Positions 36,514 to 47,328 of a stretch of 64,000 bases of DNA are shown here, in pieces (positions within the stretch are counted from its first letter, which is position 1; each line of letters begins with the position of its first letter). The notes under the pieces are model-generated. The model made no database searches, was not told the origin of the DNA, and saw nothing but the letters and a program-made list of their open reading frames with translations. The stretch is from Morchella semilibera (Eukaryota; Ascomycota; Pezizomycetes; Pezizales; Morchellaceae), in assembly GCA_009192285.1 (NCBI GenBank), contig CM018606.1:2160081-2224080 (forward strand), in the 5' to 3' direction. Made by a program: the position numbers and the translations under genes.

Positions 36514-39500
36514 ATATAGCTACATGTAGAGACTGGGCTTTTGTTACTACATATTTCATTTATTTAGTTTGCGCTGTTTTATGTTGTTCCAGCAAGGCTT
36601 CGGCTGTTGGGTTTTGTTTGGAAGTTAGTAGGCTTGATTGGAATGTACAAAGTGTAGTTTCATGAAATAACAACATTTATGTGCTAATTTTAATATTTAT
36701 GCACTAAACTAAGGATTTACTGCGACCCTTCAGCCTTTCTTATGTACTTTAATTGTACCCCTATATAGCTATCCCCTGGTGTTCGGAAATCTCTCTCATG
36801 CATAAATATCATGTGATGTCGAAATTTAGGTGGGAAAACGTCCGGGTAACAATGTGTGCCGCATTTACAAGTCTTTAGAGTACGCTATTGTATCATAAAT
36901 TCCTCACGATGCTGCTCTACCTGTGTCAATCACTTCCAGGATAGACCACGCAAAATGTCTCGAACAATCAGGGGGTAAGGCTAATCTCGCTATATATAAC
37001 TGCGTGGGTTTTCTGCCCTAGCCCAGTTCACGGTGTATATGACTTGTGGTGAGTATTTTCTTTGTGGTCTGATCTGGGTGTTTGGGAGAGATAAGCTGGC
37101 CTGAGATCAGAACTATACTTTTAACCCCCACAATCCTAGCGTAGTCGATCTTAAGGCTTGCTACAAGGATTACCAGTTTTTGATCCTTCCCCCCTATTTG
37201 CACGCCTGGTACTCCACCACACCCCCCCCCATATAAGAGCCGTTTTCCGCAAGGTACCAAATTACAGTCGATCAGCTTACGTTTATTGAAAGCTTTCGTT
37301 GAACAAACGCATACGGTACCCTATTGGATCCATTCTCACACAAAACAGTCCCACATTCCCCATCAACATCTAGAAGTTTTGATATCTAGCTACCTTAGAC
37401 TTCGAGGCCGACAGTACTCTTATCGAAATACCAGCCCTAGTGTGGGATACATACAATCAATGGAACCACTAAGCACGCCTAACCCTTAACCGTGTGCTCC
37501 TAGGCTAAGATGCACTTCACTGGAACCAAATCAAGTGACGGGATAGATAGATCGATCTGTCAGGGCATTGGCTAGATATCCAGCCTGGGTTGGAGAATTG
37601 TCGTCATCTTTTCATCGAAAGATAAGCATAATTTGAACATGCCAAAGATTCTCGGGCTTTCCGCTCATGACAACTGGTTTCCAGGGTTGATGCAGCCAAA
37701 AGAAAAACAAGAATGGGCGAATGCACCGCCCGCACGGCCGTACAGTGCTATATCTTTATCTTGGACGCACACGGTTAACGCACAATTAACGCACATAAAA
37801 CACAACAGCATTTAGGTTGAAATTACACTATTCCAAACTCTATTCTCCAATCAACTATCTAACGACGATCACGAACGGATACCGCAGGAGGAAAGTGAAT
37901 TTATTCATCCAAAGAAACACTGTGGATCGACTCAACACCGCATGAAGTTATTAGCCGCGTCTGTGCGAGAGATAAGGGATTAAGACGCTTATCTTACTAC
38001 TATCTGTCCTAAAATGATAAGAAATTAGTTTCCCAGAGCCAAAGCCGGACCTATGGAGTATTACTCCGGGGAATAATCACAGCCTATCACTCGGGCCTTG
38101 GCATTAAGTGCAGCTCGGGGGCATCGATTGATTGATCGATACTCCACCAACTCGGGGGCAGAGTACTGAGTGAGTTGGAGTAAACTCGGGTCGGGATGCT
38201 ACGTTTTGTATGGCGGTTGCCTTTGAGGCGGTTGTTTGGTTGAAAGGTCAGAACCCGAGTAAGCCTACTCTATCGCCGGGGTGGACAAGTCATGATTATC
38301 TCATATCCCAGACTGAGCCTGAGCTACATAAGTAGACGCTACTTCTAACTCCCAGATTCCCATCAGAAGCATTTACTAGAGCTTTATACCCTCATCACCA
38401 CGAAGAACATATCTACTCAAAAGCACTCCTCGAAATAAACCAGATATAAATCTATGAGCGACCCTCTGAGCAATTCGGAAATCGAACTCCAGCTCCTCCT
38501 GCCCTTCGCGTGATTCCAGAAATCAATTACATGTGCATTAGCCCAAGATCTTAAAAGGCTACCGACGGTTCAAATACAGTCATGCGAACGAGTATTGTGG
38601 GGGATTGGTGGGTGACGGATGAGTAGGCGGTATATGGGGGGGGGGGGGTTGTGATATTTCCTTTGTTGGCGTCTAGTCGGAGCAGAACTAGTACGAGTGA
38701 CGAGCTGTGCAGCAAATGTTTTCTTTGTCAAAATCAATTATGTAAAACAAGGACCTAAATACAAGTCTTTTCTTTTTATCCCGCGGCCGCATAACTGGGG
38801 GCTGAATGCAGAGCCTCAAGTGCATGCTCAACTTAAATTACCTACGTAGCCTACACGGCCCAAATATTCCCTCACTTGAGCCAGCGCGCAGAAACACATT
38901 TTTTTTTCATGTCATACGGAGCCACCGGTTACCTGAACTGATAAGTATGATACTCTATCGATTCCTGACCGAGATTCTAATTGACTCGATGCCAAAGCTT
39001 ACAGGCTAGCGCTCGATTCCCGCAATTAACTCCATTGGATACACAACCAGCCTCAGCTGTTATCTATAGAGTACCTGTACCTAAAAACGTTAAACTCACC
39101 TCACCATAGCGAAGGCTTAATTGATTAGACGAGTCAAGTCATCCTAGCAATAACATCGCTTCGATGCAGCACCTGCTGTCAACTCTTGTGGCAGTGTCTA
39201 CATCTTTATTTCAGCCGCCAAGATTTCGTCAAGAACCGATTGCCCTGAAAAAAAGTAGGAAAAAGGAATATGGATGTTGTGATCGATTGGCCAACGCCAC
39301 CATGAAATTTGTGGCGTTATTCAGCCTGCAGCTGGACATAGACCGCCATCAGGTAAGAAAGGCGTATCTAGTGCTTTACGTTTTGACCAACAGATTATTG
39401 AGTTGCAGGCTCTTTGTCGGGTGCACGCCCCGCTGGGGAACATGCAAATTGACCACATTTGTAACGACCGGAGGCTACCAGTCATTTACCAAAGTTCATG

Positions 39501-39811
39501 CTGGCGGAGTATTGGCTCTTTCTGCACTTTCATAAACAATCTTACGAGATCACACAAACAGATAAACAACTTAAGTCAATGTTATTTAATTACTAAATCT
39601 AATATATTTACATACATGTAGGTTATGATATTTGGCGCGAATGCCCGTACGTAATGACAAAGAAATTCTGCTAAATAAGATACATGTATACATGTATATA
39701 CATCATATGAGAAATCGTGAGCAAGCAAAGAGATATAAATGAATAACTCCCGTGCCCCTCAGTAACAGTAGAACTCGCTTAAAGGAATAGCTATCCAACG
39801 CTCCTAATAAA
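36514..39811. other. Gene-free region between amidohydrolase and carbonic anhydrase (convergent)
   Basis: No gene supported in 3.3 kb. TACATGTA palindromes occur at 36521, 39613, 39683 and 39691. A poly-G run lies near 38637-38648. Open frames of up to 123 codons have no domain. Confidence 0.5.
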
Positions 39812-40859
39812 TCATGCATATGATAATAATGCCCTACAGTTGTTTGGGTGGCTGTCAACTTCGATCGGCCACCCTTCCCCCTTCCACTCACTCCTTGTGC
39901 AACGAGAGTTGTGCTTTAAAACAGCTCGAAATTTCCTAAGCTGGGCCGAAGAGATAGGCATAGGATCCTGCACGACAAACCAATTCACACCTTCCGTACA
40001 TGGTGGTGTAGTGAGAGAGCCCTCGTATGTAGTAATCTTGCTACCGCCAACTGTGGCATGGGCTTCGACAAATTTTTTCATTCCTCCGAAGCTACACGAA
40101 CCTTTAGACTTGCTTCTCAAAGCTCTGAAATGGATTCACATACGTTTTATCAGATAGGACTAGTGGTTCTTTCGTCTTGTCACCACACTTTTTGAAGTCC
40201 GCCATATTCTTGGTGACTTCATCAAGAAAGGGGTTTGGTGTAGAATCATCTAGTTCAAACCAGATTCCTAGGACCGCATTTTTTCCTTTTGCAGAGTGGA
40301 CGAAATGGACCTCTAGCGGAAACCTAACTGGTGTGTCATGAGCCTCAGCACCATGTGTATGCTCAGAGGGTGTGTGAAAATGGAACTAGATCAAGCAAGC
40401 GAGGTTAACCCAATCAATTCTCTCCTATACATATCTGATGCTCGGGTTGGTACATACCTGTTTAAATTCCCATTGGACTCCATTTAGTACTGATGTAAGA
40501 GGACTGGTTTCATGCTCTAGCTTCGCCTCAACTGTATGCCCGTCGTACTCGAACTCAAACTCTCGGCCTTCACCGAGATTCCAGTTTATTTTTGTCTCTT
40601 TTTCAGTTTTGTCCATGAAACCCGGCCTGATGACCACAGGTGACTGGTGAGTTCCTGCCCGGGCTACGTCGCAGTTCTTAACGTGCTCCCCAACACCACC
40701 AGGGATATTGGTAAAGTTCGACCAGACAACTGGGCCATTTTCTGAACCGTAACCCCAAGGTGATAAATACCCTTCTCCGCACTTTGGCTCTTGCAGAGCT
40801 GTTGCACTGATTGACAAGGTGAATATCACCGCTGCCTGAATGAAGATGGCGCTGAACAT
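39812..40859 (-). CDS. Secreted alpha-carbonic anhydrase
   Basis: Zinc enzyme for reversible CO2 hydration, predicted extracellular. Three exons: 40859-40458, 40385-40144 and 40091-39812, giving 307 aa. An N-terminal signal peptide (about residues 1-22: FIQAAVIFTLSISATALQ) is followed by PWGYGSENGPVVW. Zinc ligands are H136 and H138 in FHFHTPSEH and H161 in LEVHFVH; the 23-residue spacing equals that of H96-H119 in human CA II. The gatekeeper threonine block SLTTPPCTEGVNWFV is intact. The second intron (40092-40143, 52 nt; donor GTATGT, branch CTAA, acceptor GTAG) is needed to keep the frame into FGGMKKF. A TATA-like ATATATAG lies about 100 bp upstream. All active-site residues seen support an active enzyme. 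Confidence 0.93.
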
Positions 40860-42661
40860 TGTGGGCGGGTTGTTAAAGATATTGAGTGAGGATAATGAAG
40901 TGCAGGTAGTACAACTTATTTTCAGGTGCTGGTATTCTAATAGAGCGAGTTGGGAATGATATATAGAGGGTAGGCCGCCCCTTTTCAAAATCTTCTGCCA
41001 CTCTAAGTGAATGGATTGATTGCAAAGGGAATCCTGAGGCAGTGGGTGTAGAGGCTCAGCTCACAGGGGAAAAAGGAATGGCGAAAGGTTGTTTGTACAG
41101 CGGGGGCTTTGAATTCAGCTATGTACGTATGCAAAGTTTATTCAGCTCTGATTAGCGTTATGGAAATTTTTACTAAAGTGAGAACTCCACTCACTGGGAA
41201 TTCACTGGGCATTCACATCTGGGGCTTGTGATATGAACACTACAGGAATTGAGGCCAAGCTGAATGCTCTTGATATAGATTTCTGGGATAATAAATAGAG
41301 ATTTCAAAAAGTATGCTTTATATTTATCATATTTAAACCCGACACTCGCTGGCGATGAATATCAATTTTTTAGTTCACAACTGTTTTTTAAGATACGAGT
41401 TTAAGTAATTCTTAGACATACATGTATATACATGTATACATATGTATTGTCAAATAAACCTATAAGATGTAATTTATTTTTATTTAGAGTTATGAAGAAT
41501 TTACTGCCCATATGAACTCTCCTATAATAATAGCGTCATCCAAAGTAGATATACCTGCGTGCAAATCTGCAAGCCAGTCTTGGTACTGCATTGCACTATA
41601 CATGGGCACCTCTAGGGTACAACAGCTTTTAACCCAGCAGAGGATGTAGGCGGAGAAAGAGAAAACAGGAAAACTTGCAATTAATCGATGATATCTTTCG
41701 ATATACACATAAGAGTTAGAAGAGATATTACATTCAGTAGTTCGTGGAGGCCTGAATCAATGGTGTCTCACGGCTTATGAGTACGACTCGTGTCATAATA
41801 ATAAGGCCAATTTTCTTTGTTTAGGCTGGTTCTAGCTCGATCGGCCGAACCTCACAATACATGGATAATTCTTCCAATTTGGTAACCCGATATACCTGAT
41901 CTTTAGGTATCTCAGGCTTAGGTTTCGGCAGGACTCCCTGACGAAGCTGTGAAGATCTTTGTGGGCGTTATTGGCCGCCGTTCTGTTCAGGGCCCTATGT
42001 AATGCCTAGCTTTTTTGCCCTAGTGCCAAGGTTCGTGGCTTTATTGTGGTGTCGCAACAGAACCTAATATGGGGGATCGAGACATATGCGCTTGAAATTT
42101 CATGAACCTTATATGTACTTCCTACAAGTATGTGCATGTGAAGAGGATGGACGCATTTATACAGCCATACACGTATTTAGGACTAATATTAAAATTACAT
42201 CACACTAGTTTAGTCACGTATGGGAGTTTGTCTAGCACTTTTAACACACCCAACATTGCTTGATAGAACCTGACTATGATAAAACTTCGCGTTCAAAACT
42301 AACGTCTTGTTTTATGTGGGCAGCTCTTCAACCATGCAAGGATTAATCTACGACTTTTGCCTAAGTATTTATTATACCTACAACTCGATACTCGAGTGGT
42401 CTTCTTGAAGTAATTGAGCCCGATCTCCTTATGATAATACCAATTTCACTCTAAACCCCGCTCAATATCTCCAGGTCAAGACAGCTCGAACCTTTGTGAA
42501 TAGTTCAAAAATGGGGGTATGAATGAGTAACTTTAGGATACGTCATTGATCCATGTCCATAGGGTCTGCTATAAGCGTAGGAACCATCATATTAATAGGA
42601 TCGATTATTGCGGGTAATAATCTGTTTATCAAAACCTTAGTATTGGATGTATGAGAAGATA
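40860..42661. other. Intergenic, 1.8 kb
   Basis: No gene supported. Two TACATGTA palindromes at 41419 and 41429 sit in an alternating TA/CATG stretch. Nothing else recognisable. Confidence 0.5.
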
Positions 42662-44091
42662 TCAGGTTGATAAGTACCGCTCGCAAATGATGCTGGTCAT
42701 TGGGTTTGGATCTTCCATCAGGCCGAGGAACAGCTCAGTGAATACCTGCATCCAGAATGACTGGGGGAGTACTAGTATAGGGTTCTCAATGGGTATGGTT
42801 CATACTGAGCTCACCTTAGGGTATTGCCTGATTCTATCTTTCGTTACGGCAAAATTTGCTCCTGGTGCGAACCTAAACCTGCGTGAGCCTGCTTCCGTCT
42901 GCAATAACAGGCGGAATATCCGCCTACGAATCTGATATAAATACCTTGTTGATTGAGGGAGTTTGTAGCCTAAAGGTCCCATAAAAAGCATCCAATATTC
43001 ACCAGGTGTATGAGTAGCCGGTTTTCTTATCTTTGTATTCATCCCAAGGTCAAACCTATAGTTAAAATATATTTAGACCAGTCATCGGTGAAGTTCGTAC
43101 ACAGATAACTCACTCGTCAAAATCTATTCCATCCCACGAATCAAATTTCTCTATCTTTTGACCTTTAAAAAAGGTCACCGCTTCATCAGTGGTTTTCAAA
43201 GCGTCCTTGAGAAGCTCTTTAGGTGTGTAGCCGACCTGAAGGCTTTCAAACGGGTCTCCCTAGAATAATTGGTTGGCGATTAGATGATCGACTTTGAGCT
43301 CTGAAATACATCTTACGACTCACTTGACAAAATAGTGTTATATCTTCGAGACTTTCATATCTTCCCACAATATGGTGAAGATAGGTGTGCACTCCGCAGC
43401 CTATGTTGGGGAGGTAGTTGGCATAATTATGAAATAATGGAGGTAGATCTTTGCCACATTTTGTATAGATATTGACACGAACTAATGGATGATTGATAAA
43501 CGGATCAAGCCACTCAAGTGCCTCTTTATAGTGAGCCACAACTATTTCAAGATTTTTTGGTAGAAGCGGCAATCTAGGTTCAGTAAGAATAGGCACGTGG
43601 AGGTCTTTTCTTCTGTCGTTATCATTAAACTTGGTGTCGTTGCCTTGGGATTTTTTTCCGGAAGTGTTCTTAGGGGTTTTGGTATAATAGAGCTCTAAGT
43701 CTTTGTCTATTTCCAAGTATTCCTTTGGTATACCTTCATCCAAGGCCTTGCTTATATAGACCCCTACATCTTCCCCTCTCTTTATTATCGATTTGATGTC
43801 CTCTCGGAAGAACTCCTTGAGGCCCTTGACGGCATCACCGTGTTCTTTCCTTGCGCTAAGTAATAAACCTTCGCAGTACCGTTTGAACTCCTCGACCTCT
43901 TCGATTCTATCCAGTTCCTTCCGGCGCTCATCCGCTTGGGCCTCTACCTCCTCCTCTTTCATCAGTAGATCATGAAGATCAACCTTCTGGGCATCGGGCT
44001 GTACTTCAGCAGCGACTGATTCAACCTTCAACTTGATCTCCTCTGCTACCTTTCTGATTGCCCTCTCCAACCCTCGAGAGTGTTCGTCCAT
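42662..44091 (-). CDS. DUF3431-family protein with N-terminal charged helical region
   Basis: Four exons: 44091-43324, 43259-43114, 43055-42815 and 42760-42662, giving 417 aa. The C-terminal about 220 residues match the fungal DUF3431 family: VVAHYKEALEWLDPF, VNIYTKCGKDLPP, then NIGCGVHTYLHHIVGRYESL and DITLFCQGDPFE joined across intron 1. The final exon adds FWMQVFTELFLGL and ICERYL. The family is of unknown biochemical function and resembles glycosyltransferase-like proteins. The first about 150 residues are rich in Glu/Lys and probably coiled coil (for example KEEEVEAQADERRKELDRIE), with no signal peptide or membrane segment. No in-frame ATG is seen upstream of 44091 before a stop. The neighbour CCCH gene is divergent. 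Confidence 0.85.
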
Positions 44092-45162
44092 TATGTGATG
44101 GGCCAGGTCTGGCGGATACCCAAATATCGGTACAGAATGAGACAACAGATGATTTAGTTAGAAACCCCTAAAAAGGGTAAATGCATGCGTAAAGTTTTGG
44201 TAGGAGATTGCGTTTACAAACAAACGCTCAACAGATTTAATCGACATATATATGGCGCATGCCGGGCCAGGACGCTGTATTTTTTACCTAAGGGACAGAT
44301 AATGACGGTTCTCAAATCGTATACCTATACATGTAATCTGGCGTACCGGTATTCCACACGTGCGTAGGTGCTCGCGTGCAAGTTGTAAAGTGGAGTGCTA
44401 CTGTATTTATCGAAGAGAAAATCGGCAACCAGCTTATTCGAGTACGCAATCGAATTCAATGAATAACGTTTTTAATGCAACTATAGCTGTGGAACTATAA
44501 TAAAGGTTCTATATTTAGAGGTACATGGGGGTGTATTTTGAGCACTGGAGGAAGAGTACGCACTGTGTCAATACCATATGCTTACCGGTATGTACTGTAG
44601 ACGTTGGTAAGTACTACATGTATTTACCTTTCTACCCACAAAGGTAAAGCCATAGATACGATATATGTAGCCTCTGATAGCTAGTCGGAGTAAGTATGTA
44701 CTCCGGTGTGGAGGGTAAGTGAGTAGAACGCGGCGGTGCGGTTTGCGTTGCTGCGTTCTACTCACTTACCTTTATCTTTTTGGCAGCTCGGCAAACTGCG
44801 TCATATCCTATCATTCGAAGGTCTTGGCACCCTCTCTAAACATCTACCCTCGTGGACATGAGATTAACCATACTCCCACCACCACCCCCATCGTTCGTTC
44901 GCCTAGAATATTTAATCACCCTCATTATTACCTGTGACCAAGTGTAGTTTCTCGATCACATCAAGATGTAAGTCATTCCATGGAGGGTAGTCAACCCTTG
45001 CAACTTATAAGGCTACCGTTCATTTTGCCGCCTCGTTCGTTGACTGATTGAATAAATTGAAGGGCCGATTCAAAGGGCACATTCCACAAAAGCCACTATC
45101 ATCACCCACACAATGATGTCCCCGGACCAACAAGAAGCACCGTATTTATCTCAGATCCTGTA
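44092..45162. other. Divergent promoter region with strong hairpin
   Basis: Separates the DUF3431 gene (-) from the CCCH gene (+). Holds two TACATGTA palindromes (44328, 44615), an 18-bp perfect hairpin (44714-44770) and the upstream ORF of the CCCH gene (45113-45163). No other gene seen. Confidence 0.6.
44714..44770. repeat. Perfect 18-bp inverted repeat with 21-nt loop
   Basis: GGTAAGTGAGTAGAACGC at 44714-44731 is matched exactly by its complement at 44753-44770. The 21-nt loop is GC-rich (GGCGGTGC...). The hairpin lies in the shared upstream region of two divergent genes, about 620 bp from the DUF3431 start and 390 bp from the CCCH start. It could be a MITE core, a transcript hairpin or a regulatory dyad. 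Confidence 0.85.
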
Positions 45163-45163
45163 A
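45113..45163 (+). promoter_or_regulatory. Upstream ORF overlapping the CCCH start as TAATG
   Basis: A 16-codon open frame begins ATGATGTCCCC and ends in TAA whose last base is the A of the downstream ATG (TAATG at 45161-45165). This stop-restart layout is the classic one for termination-reinitiation, and could lower or condition translation of the CCCH protein. The alternative is a real N-terminus joined by an unusually short splice, which I consider unlikely. Confidence 0.5.
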
Positions 45164-46781
45164 TGGGATTCAGGTTTAACACCAGTCATACGCCTGGAAT
45201 GAATAATCATGTTCCGACCTTCATCCCAGAACCTAGAATCCGTGCTGTAGAGGTTCAATCTCGCAAAGAAACATTGGGTAAAGATGACAATAACATCCAC
45301 AGCTCGTCAAGAAAGATCAAGGGAACGATATGTGCCCCTACCACACTATTAGAGAAGACTACAGAGCCTCGATTTCTTAATAGACTCAACACCAATTCCA
45401 ATGGGGCCATGAGTGACAACGTACAACAAAGATACCTATTCTCTAAGACTCCTAATTATGGTCCTTTGTCTATTCCAACCCCGACATCATATCTTCCGCT
45501 CCCAAGCAATACCAATACCCGTCACATCCCCGAAGTGGATCTGTTCAACTGTGAAGGATCTCAGGACTATAACCATAGGTTTAAACCCTTTGGCAGGCGT
45601 TCAAGTGATGCTAGAGAACCGATGCCTAAGTTAGGTCAAGGGGATGCTAGAGTTGGAGAAGGGATCCTTTTTAGTACTAGAAAATTTGATTCAAACCGGT
45701 GAGTTGAACCTTACAGTGGTAAACTCATTATCCTGCTTATATCATCTTCTAACAACATCCTGCTTGAAGTGTCATCAGCCCGCCACAATTAAAGTCTTTT
45801 TCGAGATCCCCTCCACCCAAGGAATACGCCCAACCAGCTTCAGCCTCTGGACCTAATCCTAGAGATATCTTGCAATATTCTTCCGCAATTCCCAATAGAC
45901 CTGCCCCGGAGCAGTTCATGAGAAAGGCTCCCAGTGCCCAACATCTACCAAGGTCTTCTAAACATAGCAGCGTCCAATATACCGATGAAGAGCATCTCCT
46001 TCGCACAGTCTCATACGATAGCTGGTCCGAAGAGGTCTATTCGAATAACATGCGCGAATACAAGAAACCAAGCTTCCATCAACTTGATGCTACAGCCCCA
46101 GCATTTAAGCCGGCAATGTTGGCTACGGCTCGTCCCCGCCCTGCCAGATGGAACATCCAATGTAGATGGACTTTCAATAGTGTCAATGACTGTCGCTACG
46201 GACCTGCATGTTACTGGGGCCACGAGGGAGATGAATACCTCGACGAACCTGGCGTGAAGCATTCGTTTGCGAATTTGGGCCAACAGGCGCCTAATGAGGC
46301 TGCTCAAGTACCCAAACAGAATGGCAGTAGCTGCCATGTGCACTTCAAGCCTCCTTTTGAGGACGGACTGAAACAGCAATCCGATGATGGTCCTCAAAAG
46401 CACGGGGCTACCCTGCCGGACCTTTCATGGGTTGGCGGCGCTACAAATGTAAACGGCTGGGCCGGGAACCAAGAAAAGGGAGACGATACTTATGGCAAAA
46501 CTCAGACCTTTTCCAGCGCCGACAACGGGTCTGCGGGAGATGGCAAAGATTCCGGAGAGGCCGGAAACCTGGGAAAGCACCAAAAAAAGGAGCAAACTCC
46601 CGCCATACAAAATATTACCGACACAAAGGACAACAAACCTTACCCTTCGCAAGTCCCTGAGCTCAAAAAAGTTGAGGACATTTCGGAGGAAATAGGGGAG
46701 ATTTCCGAGCGGATCGAAGGCAAAATGTCTATTGGTTGCATGGATGCTGAAAGATCTCAGGTGGCCGGTGTGGTGGTCTAG
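45163..46781 (+). CDS. CCCH-type zinc-finger protein, otherwise uncharacterised
   Basis: Two exons, 45163-45698 and 45779-46781, give 512 aa. The only recognisable domain is a single CCCH finger at about residues 307-327, with spacing C-x9-C-x5-C-x3-H in QCRWTFNSVNDCRYGPACYWGH. Such fingers usually bind RNA, so a post-transcriptional role is likely. The rest is low-complexity and probably disordered: polar and Pro/Ser-rich before the finger, Gly/Lys/Asp-rich after it, with an acidic helical segment (VEDISEEIGEISERIEGK) near the C-terminus. The 80-nt intron has a GTGAGT donor and TCATCAG acceptor. A uORF abuts the start. I cannot assign an orthologue. Confidence 0.78.
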
Positions 46782-47328
46782 TCGGGTAGAAATACCGGAA
46801 TTAAGTGAACACGAGGCTTTCATATTCCGAATAAGCCAGGAAAGGTTGAGGATTTATGGGTTTTCGTTGGTCAAGTTTCTATCTTCTTCTATTTAAACAG
46901 AGAACATCAAAGGATTAGAATGTGCTGCTGTGGGAGAAGATTAAAGGTTGTTTCGTTTGATATATGGCTGCCAGCTGAAATTTCCTTCTCTAGCAAAATC
47001 ATGGTGGATTGTGAATTTTCCTTCTTCTAGACAAGCATATGGGCTCATTCTTTCATTTTTTGTTATCTTAAAATAGATGTGTGCTAGTAATTGGGATGGA
47101 TGTACTCAATAATAAATCAATAACGATTGATCACTCCAACGAGTGAGACATGATGTCGCAATCGCTTCATTAAGACTAGAGCTGTACTACTCCAACTAAA
47201 TTACAAATGGTATTCATTAAACCATGTATTCAATCCCACAAGACCGGGATGAATCTTACTAGTGAATGTTTAAAAAAAATAACCAAAATCGCACTACCCC
47301 ATTGACAAGGCGCATCATATATCTATAC
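46782..47328. other. Intergenic 3' region between convergent genes
   Basis: AT-rich 3' flank; no gene or repeat recognised. Confidence 0.6.
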
